Both the position numbers and the translations under genes were made by a program. Below the pieces are notes generated by a model. It saw only the letters and a program-made list of their open reading frames with translations. It was not told the origin of the DNA and made no database searches. Of a stretch of 60,132 nucleotides of DNA, positions 16,420 to 24,026 are shown in pieces. Position 1 is the first letter of the stretch. Every line of letters begins with the position of its first letter. The DNA is taken from positions 1 through 60,132 of the forward strand of contig JAAZNU010000014.1 of assembly GCA_012798135.1 (NCBI GenBank). The letters run 5' to 3'. Origin of the DNA: Veillonellaceae bacterium (GTDB lineage: Bacteria > Bacillota_C > Negativicutes > UBA1444).

Positions 16420-16445
16420 TTAGATTATGAAAGGAGCACGGGCGC

Positions 16446-17171
16446 ATGATCAATCTCGATGGAATTAATAAGCATTTTGGGTCCCTGCATGTCCTTAAGG
16501 ACATCAACTTGTCGGTATCGTCCGGTGAGAAACTGGTGGTCATCGGTCCCAGCGGGTCGGGTAAAAGCACGATGATCCGCTGCATGAATCTGCTGGAAAA
16601 GCCCAGCAGCGGGAAGGTGGTCGTCGATGGGGTGGATATTACGTCGCACACGAAGCAGGTCAACGAAATCCGCCAATCGGTGGCGATGGTGTTCCAGCAA
16701 TTCAATCTCTATCCGCACAAAACGGTCTTGGAAAATCTGACCTTGGCGCCGATCAAGCTGAAAGGCGTATCGAAACAGGAGGCGGAAGAATCGGGCCTGA
16801 CCTATCTGGAGCGGGTCGGCCTCAAAGAGAAGGCACACTGTTATCCCACCCAGCTGTCCGGCGGGCAGCAACAGCGGGTGGCGATTGCCCGGGCCCTCAA
16901 CATGCATCCCAAAATCATGCTGTTTGATGAACCCACTTCGGCTCTGGACCCGGAGATGATCAAAGAAGTGCTCGATGTCATGGTGGACCTGGCCAACGAA
17001 GGGATCACCATGGTGGTCGTTACCCATGAGATGGGGTTTGCCCGCCGGGTGGCGGATCGGGTTATTTTCATGGATGATGGTCAAATCCTGGAAGAGGGAT
17101 CGCCGGAACATTTCTTCGTCAACCCCGAACATGAGCGGACCCAAACGTTTTTGAGCCGGATTCTGCATTGA
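16446..17171 (+). CDS. glnQ: Polar amino-acid ABC transporter ATPase (GlnQ-like)
   Basis: 241 aa, the standard length. Walker [11 protein letters not shown]-loop [13 protein letters not shown], signature [15 protein letters not shown], Walker [15 protein letters not shown] and switch His in [23 protein letters not shown] are all present and canonical. It energises uptake through the two permeases downstream. The AAAGGAG site lies 9-10 bases upstream of ATG 16446. It is the first gene of a four-gene operon (ATPase, binding protein, two permeases). A truncated copy of its 5' end lies at 5962. Confidence 0.95.
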   Translation: MINLDGINKHFGSLHVLKDINLSVSSGEKLVVIGPSGSGKSTMIRCMNLLEKPSSGKVVVDGVDITSHTKQVNEIRQSVAMVFQQFNLYPHKTVLENLTLAPIKLKGVSKQEAEESGLTYLERVGLKEKAHCYPTQLSGGQQQRVAIARALNMHPKIMLFDEPTSALDPEMIKEVLDVMVDLANEGITMVVVTHEMGFARRVADRVIFMDDGQILEEGSPEHFFVNPEHERTQTFLSRILH

Positions 17172-17200
17172 ACCATAGAGCAAAACAGGGAGGAATTATT

Positions 17201-18028
17201 ATGAAAAAAACAGCACTCGTATTTTTGGCGATTTTCTGGGCCTTGTCGGTGATGTTGGCCGGTTGCGGCGGGTCAAACCCGGCGCCGGCGAAGCAGGGTG
17301 CGGACAAAGCCGCCGTTGCGCCGGACATCAAAGCCATCAAAGATCGTGGTGTGCTGAAAGTCGGCGTCAAGGTCGACGTTCCCAAGTTTGGCTTCAAAGA
17401 TCCCAAGACCGGTAAAATCGAGGGCTTCGAAATTGATCTCGCCAAAGCCTTGGCAAAAAAAATCCTGGGTGACGAAAATAAAATCGAAATGCAGGGCGTA
17501 GTGGCCAAAACGCGCGGTCCGTTGCTGGACAATGGCGACCTGGATATTGTGGTCGCGACCTTTACGATCACGGACGAGCGGAAAAAAAGCTACAACTTCA
17601 CGGAACCTTATTATACCGATGGCGTCGGGCTGATGGTCAAGAAATCATCCGGGCTGAAGAGCCTCAAAGACATGAACGGCAAACGGATCGGCGTGCCGCA
17701 GAGCGCCACCACCCGTAAAGCGCTGCAGGCCGAGATCGACAAGATCCCCGGATTGAAGGTCAATTTTCTGGAGTTCGGCACTTATGCGGAGGTCAAAACC
17801 GCGCTGGATGCCGGCCGGGTCGATGCCTACAGTATCGATGTCGCCATTCTGATGGGTTATCTGGATGATTCGGTGGAAATTTTACCGGACCGCTATGCTC
17901 CCCAACTCTACGGCGCGGCGATCAAAAAATCCAATACCGCTTTGGCGAAGCTGGCCAATGATACATTTGCTGATATGAAAAAATCCGGGGAAATGGACAA
18001 GCTGCTGAAAAAATGGGGGCTGAAATAA
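17201..18028 (+). CDS. Amino-acid ABC transporter substrate-binding lipoprotein (family 3)
   Basis: 275 aa. A signal peptide with lipobox LAGC near residue 23 anchors it to the membrane outer face. The mature part shows family-3 features: GVLKVGVKVDVPKFGFKD, IEGFEIDLAKALAKKI, IVVATFTITDERKKSYNFTEPYYTDGVGLMVKK and a C-terminal MKKSGEMDKLLKKWG. The Arg/Asp pattern resembles glutamate/aspartate/glutamine-binding proteins, but the ligand is not proven. ATG 17201 is chosen over an earlier in-frame ATG at 17168 because GGGAGGAA precedes it and the signal peptide begins there. The gene follows the ATPase gene by 29 bp. Confidence 0.93.
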   Translation: MKKTALVFLAIFWALSVMLAGCGGSNPAPAKQGADKAAVAPDIKAIKDRGVLKVGVKVDVPKFGFKDPKTGKIEGFEIDLAKALAKKILGDENKIEMQGVVAKTRGPLLDNGDLDIVVATFTITDERKKSYNFTEPYYTDGVGLMVKKSSGLKSLKDMNGKRIGVPQSATTRKALQAEIDKIPGLKVNFLEFGTYAEVKTALDAGRVDAYSIDVAILMGYLDDSVEILPDRYAPQLYGAAIKKSNTALAKLANDTFADMKKSGEMDKLLKKWGLK

Positions 18029-18700
18029 GTGCCAGGCCCCTTAGCCGGCTTTAAATGGCTGGCCTTATTCGAAGATTGGGCAGTTTTCGCCGAAGGATTT
18101 TTCACTACTGTCCTGATTGCCGGGCTGGGCTTGGTACTGGCGCTGCTGCTGGGAATGCTGTTCGGCGTCGCCGCCGCTTCGCCCGGACGGGGCGGGCGGA
18201 GGTTAAGCCGCCTCTATGTAGAGCTGATCCAAAATACTCCGTTGGTAATCCAGATCTTTTTTCTCTATCATGGGTTGCCGCATCTTGGCATCAACCTGCC
18301 GGTATTCTCCATCGGCGTGCTGGGCGTGGGTGTCTACCACGGCGCCTATATCGCCGAAATCATTCGGGCCGGCATTCAGTCCATCCCGCGCGGGCAGATC
18401 GAATCTGCCTACTCACAGGGGTTCGGCTATTGGCAGGCTATGCGGTACATCGTCCTTCCGCAGGCGACCCGTATTGTCTACCCACCTATCACCAACCAGG
18501 CGGTGAGCTTGATCAAAAACACTTCCGTTCTGGCCATGGTGGCCGGCGGTGAGCTGATGTACCAGGCCGACTCCTGGTCCAGCAGCAACCTGTATTACGC
18601 GCCCGCCTATATCGTCACCGGACTGCTTTATTTATCTCTTTGCTATCCGTTGGCGAGTTACGCCTGCTATCTGGAAAAACGACAGGGGGCGTTGTTGTGA
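18029..18700 (+). CDS. Amino-acid ABC transporter permease 1 (HisM/GlnP type)
   Basis: 223 aa with about five membrane segments and the EAA loop typical of the family: HGAYIAEIIRAGIQSIPRGQIESAYSQGFG, contacting the ATPase. The GTG start at 18029 directly follows the stop codon of the binding-protein gene, which implies translational coupling. It ends in a GTGA overlap with permease 2. Confidence 0.92.
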   Translation: MPGPLAGFKWLALFEDWAVFAEGFFTTVLIAGLGLVLALLLGMLFGVAAASPGRGGRRLSRLYVELIQNTPLVIQIFFLYHGLPHLGINLPVFSIGVLGVGVYHGAYIAEIIRAGIQSIPRGQIESAYSQGFGYWQAMRYIVLPQATRIVYPPITNQAVSLIKNTSVLAMVAGGELMYQADSWSSSNLYYAPAYIVTGLLYLSLCYPLASYACYLEKRQGALL

Positions 18701-19347
18701 TTCAGGAGCTGTTTCAGATTCAACTGTTCGCTTTTCTGCTGGAAGGTCTGTATATTACACTGAAGATCGCCGGGTTCACGATTGTATTCAGCGTGGTGCT
18801 GGGAACTTTGCTGGGGGTGGCCCGATATTCGGGGCATCCCCTGTATAGTCGGCTCGCCGCCGTGTATATCGAATCGGTCCGGAATATTCCGCTGCTGCTG
18901 TTCATTCTGGCCGCCCGCTTCATGACCCCGCTGGCGCCGGTCAATTCCGGAATTTTGGCGATGACGGTCTTTACCGCCGGGGTCATGGCGGAGATCATCC
19001 GGGGCGGGTTGAACTCTATCCCCCAAGGACAGTGGGAGGCGGCTCGGTCGCAGGGATTTTCGTATGCCCAGACTCTGCGGTACATCGTACTGCCCCAGAC
19101 TTTCCGCAATATTTTGCCGCCGCTGGTTTCCCAGTTCACTACGGTCATCAAAGATACTTCCTTCGTTTGGGCGGTGGGGGTGGAAGAATTGACCGGCAAA
19201 GGCATGATTCTTTTGGGGAAATACGGGACAACCGCCCAGGTGTTTTCGATCTTTGCCGCGATCGCCGCGCTTTATTTCGGCGTCAATTACCTGTTGTCGG
19301 TTGTCTCCCGGGCGCAGCAAGCCCGCTTGGCCATACGCGGTTTTTAG
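18697..19347 (+). CDS. Amino-acid ABC transporter permease 2 (HisQ/GlnP type)
   Basis: 216 aa, hydrophobic, with the EAA loop AGVMAEIIRGGLNSIPQGQWEAARSQGFS and FRNILPPLVSQFTTVIKDTSF. The start is read as the GTG at 18697, which overlaps the TGA of permease 1 in a GTGA arrangement; the longer upstream frame would overlap permease 1 by 60 bases. The two permeases probably form a heterodimer. A strong terminator follows at 19364. Confidence 0.9.
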   Translation: MIQELFQIQLFAFLLEGLYITLKIAGFTIVFSVVLGTLLGVARYSGHPLYSRLAAVYIESVRNIPLLLFILAARFMTPLAPVNSGILAMTVFTAGVMAEIIRGGLNSIPQGQWEAARSQGFSYAQTLRYIVLPQTFRNILPPLVSQFTTVIKDTSFVWAVGVEELTGKGMILLGKYGTTAQVFSIFAAIAALYFGVNYLLSVVSRAQQARLAIRGF

Positions 19348-19363
19348 GTAACTTTTGCGAACT

Positions 19364-19404
19364 GCAGGCTGCCGGAAAAAATACTTCCGGGAGCCTGCTT
19401 TTTT
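19364..19404 (+). terminator. Intrinsic terminator of the amino-acid transporter operon
   Basis: GCAGGCTGCCGGAA pairs with TTCCGGGAGCCTGC and is followed by TTTTTT. Confidence 0.88.
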
Positions 19405-19614
19405 GTCGGTAAGTGCAGTCGCGCTGAAGGCGGTGCTGCGAAATCTTGCGGGCATTTGCGATGATTTAATCGGAATTGGATAGGATGTTTGTGCGGTTTG
19501 GGACGGATTTCTTGCGAAAGGTATGATGGCGTTGTCCGCCGCTTATCCTTGCTGCCGGGAGACGACTAAGCGAATTTCGTCTATGGCCGCGCGAAAAGTT
19601 GCCGCGAGGAAAGT

Positions 19615-19630
19615 TGGCACGAAACTTGCA
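19615..19630 (+). promoter_or_regulatory. Sigma-54 (-24/-12) promoter upstream of the nitroreductase
   Basis: TGGCACGAAACTTGCA matches the consensus TGGCACG-N4-TTGCA, with GG and GC in the correct spacing. It lies about 155 bp upstream of the start codon. Confidence 0.75.
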
Positions 19631-19721
19631 TCTTCACGAAACGGCGGCAGAAAATTTTCCGGCCGCGGACAATGACTGGGGAAGCGGGGTGAGGAACGTT
19701 AAGTAAAATTTGGGATACGCG

Positions 19722-19748
19722 TTGACGGATTGCGGGACCTGCTATAAT
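19722..19748 (+). promoter_or_regulatory. Sigma-70-type promoter of the nitroreductase gene
   Basis: TTGACG, 15 bp, then TATAAT with an extended -10 (TGC before TATAAT), 37 bp before the start codon. The gene thus appears to have two promoters of different sigma class. Confidence 0.65.
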
Positions 19749-19784
19749 ATTTTGTGAAAATAAGATGATGATGGAGGGGTAATT

Positions 19785-20435
19785 ATGGATATTGTTTCGC
19801 TGGGGAATTTGTTCAAATCACGCAGATCGATACGAAAATGGAAAGACACGCCGATTCCGGAATCTTTGCTGGCCAAAGCGATCGAGGTGGCTGAATGGGC
19901 CCCGAACAGCGGCGGCAAGCAGACTTATCATTGCTATGTGATAAGCAATCGCGAAAAAATCGAGGCGATTTACCGGGCGGTTCAGGACGTGACCGACTAT
20001 CTGGTGACCCTGTGCAAATCGCCGGCAGACCGGGCGTCGGTTGAGCGGTGGCAGAAAAATTCCGGTTTCTTTGTGAAGGCCCCCGTACTTATCGCCGTCA
20101 GCGTCGGCGTCTATCAGAATGTTTCCGATAAACTGCAGGCGGAAAATATGGAGGATGCCCGTGTCATTGAGATAAACCGCTGCCGGCAGCTGGCGAGTTC
20201 GCGGGTTCAGACGGTTGGCGCTTTTGTCGCCCATTTGTTGCTGGCGCTTCAAGTATTGGGGCTGGGAGCTGTTTGGATGGTGGGGCCGACCCAAGCCAAA
20301 GCGGCCGTTGAAAACATTATCGGTATTAATGAAAACGAGGACTTTGTGGCGCTGATTCCGGTGGGGTACCCGGATGAAAGCCCGGTGGCGCCGCCGCGAA
20401 AACCGGTTGAAGAGTTGATTACGTTCCTGCGTTGA
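19785..20435 (+). CDS. Nitroreductase-family FMN oxidoreductase
   Basis: 216 aa. The N-terminal FKSRRSIRKWKDTPIPESLL with Arg-Ser-Ile-Arg contacts the FMN phosphate in this family. AEWAPNSGGKQTYHCYVIS gives the second FMN contact, and the C-terminal LGLGAVWMVGP with VALIPVGYPDE completes the fold. Such enzymes reduce nitro groups, quinones, flavins or enoates with NAD(P)H. ATG 19785 has a GGAGGGG site. It is monocistronic: its own promoters lie upstream and a terminator follows at 20492. The sigma-54 promoter links it to the activator encoded at 25331-27439 or another such activator. Confidence 0.9.
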   Translation: MDIVSLGNLFKSRRSIRKWKDTPIPESLLAKAIEVAEWAPNSGGKQTYHCYVISNREKIEAIYRAVQDVTDYLVTLCKSPADRASVERWQKNSGFFVKAPVLIAVSVGVYQNVSDKLQAENMEDARVIEINRCRQLASSRVQTVGAFVAHLLLALQVLGLGAVWMVGPTQAKAAVENIIGINENEDFVALIPVGYPDESPVAPPRKPVEELITFLR

Positions 20436-20491
20436 ATGATTGACGCCGCCAAGCCGAAGAACGAAATGGAACAATAACACATAGCATCAGC

Positions 20492-20518
20492 GCGCTGCCG
20501 GGAGGCGGCGCTTTTTTT
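20492..20518 (+). terminator. Terminator after the nitroreductase gene
   Basis: GCGCTGCC, loop GGGA, GGCGGCGC, then seven T. Confidence 0.85.
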
Positions 20519-20632
20519 ATTGAAGGCCGGCGTGATGAGGATAAATATAAATTTATTTAGGATTTATTGTGATAACTTTGGGAGATATTTGACGATTTGT
20601 GCGGGAAAATACGGCGCTTTATTCGATGGATT

Positions 20633-20650
20633 TTTCTGTATCGACAGAAA
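20633..20650. promoter_or_regulatory. Inverted repeat, candidate enhancer for the sigma-54 promoter
   Basis: TTTCTGT-ATCG-ACAGAAA is a perfect 7-bp dyad about 80 bp upstream of the -24 element, the usual place for an enhancer-binding protein. The rest of 20519-20805 shows no gene. Confidence 0.5.
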
Positions 20651-20730
20651 ATATGAAGTTCTGATTTTACTGATGGAACCGGGATTTGCGGCGAATTGCC
20701 CTTGCCGACGAGGCAGCGCCCCAGCTATTT

Positions 20731-20746
20731 TGGCACGGATATTGCA
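20731..20746 (+). promoter_or_regulatory. Sigma-54 (-24/-12) promoter of the carboxyltransferase operon
   Basis: TGGCACGGATATTGCA is a perfect match to the consensus TGGCACG-N4-TTGCA, about 60 bp upstream of the first gene. Confidence 0.82.
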
Positions 20747-20805
20747 TTTATTCGTCGCTGGCCATTACAGCCTGGGGATTATTTGATAAACGGAGGTCGT
20801 AAATT

Positions 20806-22359
20806 TTGTCTAAACTGCGTAATGTTGTCGAGACTTTTCGCCAAACATCTCAAAAATATGATTTGGGAGGCGGACAGGCTAAGATCGACAAACAACACCA
20901 ACAAGGGAAGCTGTTTGTCCGGGAACGCCTGTCTCTGTTGTTCGATCCGGGTTCTTTCGTGGAAATTGACCGGTTTGTTCAGCATCGCTGTACAAACTTT
21001 GGCATGGAGAAAGATCCCGGCTATGGCGATGGGGTGATCACCGGCTACGGAAAAATCGACGGACAACTTGTCTATGTGTACGCGGATGATTTCACCGTAT
21101 TTGGCGGGTCATTGGGAGAGATGCACTCCGCCAAGATTTGTAAGGTTCTCGATCTGGCGTTGGAAACCGGCAGCCCGGTCATTGGGCTGCATGACTCCGG
21201 CGGTGGCCGTATCCAGGAAGGTGTTGACGCGAAACACGGCTACGGCGAAATATTTTACCGCAATTCGATCATGTCGGGTGTAGTACCCCAAATTTCAGCC
21301 ATCTTGGGCCCCTGCGCCGGCGGAGCTGTATATTCGCCAGCCTTGACGGATTTCATCATTATGGTCGACCAACTCAGCCACATGTTCGTGACCGGTCCGA
21401 ACGTTTGCAAAGCAGCCCTCAACGAAGATGTCAGCGAGGAGGAACTGGGCGGAGCCCAAGTGCAGAATGCGGTAAGCGGCGTCGCTCATTGCCTAGTTGC
21501 CAACGAGCAGGAATGTTTCGACACCATCCGCCGTTTGTTGAGTTACCTGCCTTCCAACAATCGGGCGCCGTTGCCCAAACAAGAAACGGAGGGCAACCCG
21601 GCTTGGGTGGTTGAAGAATTGCTCGATATTGTTCCGGTTGATACAAATTATAGTTACGACATGAAAGAAGTGATACGGCTGATTTTTGACCCCGATTCCT
21701 TCTTTGAAATTCAGCCGCTGTTTGCAATGAACATGATCGTCGGCTTTGCCAGGCTGGCCGGCCAGCCGGTGGGAATCATCGCCAACCAGCCCCGGTATAT
21801 GGCCGGCTGCATCGATATCAATGCTTCCGACAAAGCCGCCCGCTTCGTTCGATTCTGTGATGCGTTCAACATCCCGGTGATATCACTGGTCGACGTTCCC
21901 GGATATCTGCCGGGACTCAACCAGGAACTGGGCGGGATCATCCGTCATGGCGCCAAACTGCTTTACGCCTATTCGGAAGCTACCGTGCCGAAAATCACCA
22001 TGATTTTACGCAAGGCATACGGCGGCGCCCAGAATGCGATGTGCAGCAAGGAGCTGCGGGCGGATCAGTTACTGTTGTGGCCGACGGCCGAAATCGCGGT
22101 CATGGGAGCGGAAGGGGCCGCCAAAATAGTATTTCGCAAGGAAATCGCCGCGTCCGCCAATCCGGAAGAAACACGCCGGGAAAAAATCGCCGAATATCGT
22201 GAGAAATTCAACACCCCGCTGGCGGCAGCCCGGCGCGGCTATGCCGACCGGATTATCGAGCCGCAAAATTCCCGGATCGAATTGATTCAGGCGTTGGAAG
22301 CGACGTGGACAAAGCATAAAACGCTGCCATGGAAAAAACATGGCAATATTCCCTTGTAA
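20806..22359 (+). CDS. Acyl-CoA carboxyltransferase (propionyl-/methylmalonyl-CoA type, MmdA/PccB-like)
   Basis: 517 aa, the length of the family. It has the N-terminal GKLFVRERLSLLFDPGSFVEID. The first oxyanion region includes GSLGEMHSAKICKVLDLALETGSPVIGLHDSGGGRIQEGV and GPCAGGAVYSPALTDFI. The second half has IPVISLVDVPGYLPG, HGAKLLYAYSEATVPKITMILRKAYGGAQNAM and AEIAVMGAEGAA. It moves carboxyl between an acyl-CoA and biotin. No biotin carrier, biotin carboxylase or membrane decarboxylase subunit is in the window, so partners are encoded elsewhere. The TTG start has a GGAGG site 10 bases upstream. It is the first gene after the sigma-54 promoter. Confidence 0.92.
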   Translation: MSKLRNVVETFRQTSQKYDLGGGQAKIDKQHQQGKLFVRERLSLLFDPGSFVEIDRFVQHRCTNFGMEKDPGYGDGVITGYGKIDGQLVYVYADDFTVFGGSLGEMHSAKICKVLDLALETGSPVIGLHDSGGGRIQEGVDAKHGYGEIFYRNSIMSGVVPQISAILGPCAGGAVYSPALTDFIIMVDQLSHMFVTGPNVCKAALNEDVSEEELGGAQVQNAVSGVAHCLVANEQECFDTIRRLLSYLPSNNRAPLPKQETEGNPAWVVEELLDIVPVDTNYSYDMKEVIRLIFDPDSFFEIQPLFAMNMIVGFARLAGQPVGIIANQPRYMAGCIDINASDKAARFVRFCDAFNIPVISLVDVPGYLPGLNQELGGIIRHGAKLLYAYSEATVPKITMILRKAYGGAQNAMCSKELRADQLLLWPTAEIAVMGAEGAAKIVFRKEIAASANPEETRREKIAEYREKFNTPLAAARRGYADRIIEPQNSRIELIQALEATWTKHKTLPWKKHGNIPL

Positions 22360-22441
22360 TAAAATGCCCGTGGTAAAGCCGCTTCCGGCATCACGCTGCC
22401 GTTTGTCTGCATGAAGTTAAGACTAGGAGGTTAACAGAAAA

Positions 22442-23668
22442 ATGGAAGCCAAACAACAACCTCTCGCGGGAATCGTAGTACTTGATTTTACACAATTTTT
22501 GTCCGGGCCGTTTTGTACCATGCAACTCTCTGACTTGGGCGCAGAGGTAATTAAAGTTGAACGGCCTGATCGTGCGCTTGGCGCCGGCCCCTATGTAAAG
22601 GGTGAGCGAACCTATGATTTGAGCATCATGCGTGGAAAAAAAAGCATTACTCTAAATCTGAAAGACCCGGCCGAGTTACATATGTGCCGGGAACTTGCCA
22701 AACGGGTCGACATCATTGTGGAAAATTTTAAACCGGGAACGATGGCCCGCATGGGACTAGGGTATGAAGACATTCACAAAATAAATCCCAAGGTTATATA
22801 TGCCTCAATTTCCGGGTTTGGCCAAACTGGCCCTTATTCCAAACGCGGCGCCCTGGATGTCGTAATTCAGGGGATGTCCGGCTTTATGAGCATAACCGGT
22901 GAGCGTAATGGGCGGCCGATGAAGGCCGGCCCCTCCATCGCGGATCTCGTTTCCGGCTTATATGCCTTCGGCGCCGTGCAAACCGCATTGTATAATCGTG
23001 AACGCACGGGGGAAGGCCAATATATTGACATTGGCATGCTGGATTGTATGTATAGTTGCCTGGACAATGCCGTCGTAAATTATTTTGCCACTGGCAATAT
23101 TACGCAGAGAAATGGGACCAGACACCAAATTAATACCCCTTTCCAATCCTATCACGCAAAAGACGGTGACGTAATCTTTGCAATCAACAGAGATCTTGCG
23201 TATCAGCGTTTTTGCAAGGCGTTGGGCAGAGAAGACTTAGCTACTGATGAACGCTTTCTTAAAGCGGAGGATCGCCGGAAACACACCGATGAAATGGAAG
23301 TTGAGATAGAAAAAACAACGACACAATACACGGTGGATGAAATTGAAGACATCATGTTAAAGCATGATATTCCGTTTGGCCGCATCAATAACATTGCCCA
23401 GGTTTCCGCCGACCCGCAGATCTTACATCGGGGCATGGTTGTCGAAGCGCAGCACCCACATTGCGGTCCGTATAAAATGGCTGGCAACCCCTTGCATTTC
23501 AGCAGTATTGACGTCGTTGCCAACCGACCGGCGCCGATGCTGGGACAACATAATAATGAAGTCTTCGCAAGATTTTTTGGCATGGATAAAACTCAGGTTG
23601 AGGAGTTCTTAGCACAGCAAAAAGCCAATATAGCTGCCAATAAACAGAAAAAAGATGACGCTGAATAA
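22442..23668 (+). CDS. Family III CoA-transferase (CaiB/BaiF)
   Basis: 408 aa. It begins with LAGIVVLDFTQFLSGPFCTMQLSDLGAEVIKVERP and contains KKSITLNLKDP, DIIVENFKPGTMARMGLGYEDI and GFGQTGPYSKRGALDV. The catalytic Asp is expected in GQYIDIGMLDCMYS. Such enzymes move CoA between carboxylic acids, often succinyl-CoA and a second acid. AGGAGG lies upstream of ATG 22442. Together with the carboxyltransferase before it and the DcuC-type carrier after it, the gene set suggests activation and decarboxylation of an imported dicarboxylate such as a substituted malonate or succinate. The substrate is inferred only at class level. Confidence 0.92.
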   Translation: MEAKQQPLAGIVVLDFTQFLSGPFCTMQLSDLGAEVIKVERPDRALGAGPYVKGERTYDLSIMRGKKSITLNLKDPAELHMCRELAKRVDIIVENFKPGTMARMGLGYEDIHKINPKVIYASISGFGQTGPYSKRGALDVVIQGMSGFMSITGERNGRPMKAGPSIADLVSGLYAFGAVQTALYNRERTGEGQYIDIGMLDCMYSCLDNAVVNYFATGNITQRNGTRHQINTPFQSYHAKDGDVIFAINRDLAYQRFCKALGREDLATDERFLKAEDRRKHTDEMEVEIEKTTTQYTVDEIEDIMLKHDIPFGRINNIAQVSADPQILHRGMVVEAQHPHCGPYKMAGNPLHFSSIDVVANRPAPMLGQHNNEVFARFFGMDKTQVEEFLAQQKANIAANKQKKDDAE

Positions 23669-23735
23669 TTGAATAGCGAGCTTCATTACAAAATGGCAAG
23701 AAGGTGAAACTGTGTTGAGTTATGAGGGGTAAGCT

Positions 23736-23834
23736 ATCCTGGCGGTAATCAGCCATCTTGTGATTAAGCAGTATGAGGCACGACCGGTATTATTCCTTTC
23801 TGGTATACTCAAGAGTATTCTGGCGCCGAGCCGA
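23736..23834 (+). pseudogene. Remnant of a second DcuC-type carrier gene
   Basis: Read in frame, this stretch gives ILAVISHLVIKQYEARPVLF and then LSGIL. It aligns with the first membrane segment of the intact carrier just downstream (ILLATIYALVKQYEPRMVLF, then LSGLV). A TAG lies just upstream of the fragment and similarity ends around 23834, after which about 190 bp show nothing recognisable. It is best explained as the leftover of a duplicated or replaced dcuC gene. Confidence 0.65.
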
Positions 23835-24026
23835 TTTCCGGTCCGCCGGCGTAGCATGCGGACCATTGCACAACCTCGAAACGCCCTGATCCGTCGACTT
23901 TCCGCGCCGGTCCCGGGACAGCCTGCCGATGAAATCCTGCGAAAATTCGGCGATTCACCGGCGGAGAAAGCAGAGTTAAAGCCACACGCGTCGTGAAATA
24001 GGCAATAAAATAATGAGGTGAGTTTA

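Larger units (their letters stand above)
16236..16522 (+). repeat. Right copy of the ~287-bp direct repeat
   Basis: Matches 5753-6038. This copy continues into the intact glnQ-like gene, so it is the functional one. The 168 bp between the LysR stop and this repeat hold no recognisable feature. Confidence 0.92.

Noticed and set aside
16285..16446. T-box or known riboswitch in the glnQ leader
   Set aside because: No TGGNACC-type T-box core or other familiar riboswitch motif was found; only terminator-like hairpins are visible.
18055..18552. Long alternative frame in permease 1
   Set aside because: Composition and motifs belong to the permease frame; the overlap is a high-GC shadow.
20520..20786. 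88-codon frame before the carboxyltransferase
   Set aside because: It covers the sigma-54 promoter and the enhancer-like repeat; it has no ribosome site and no protein-like features.
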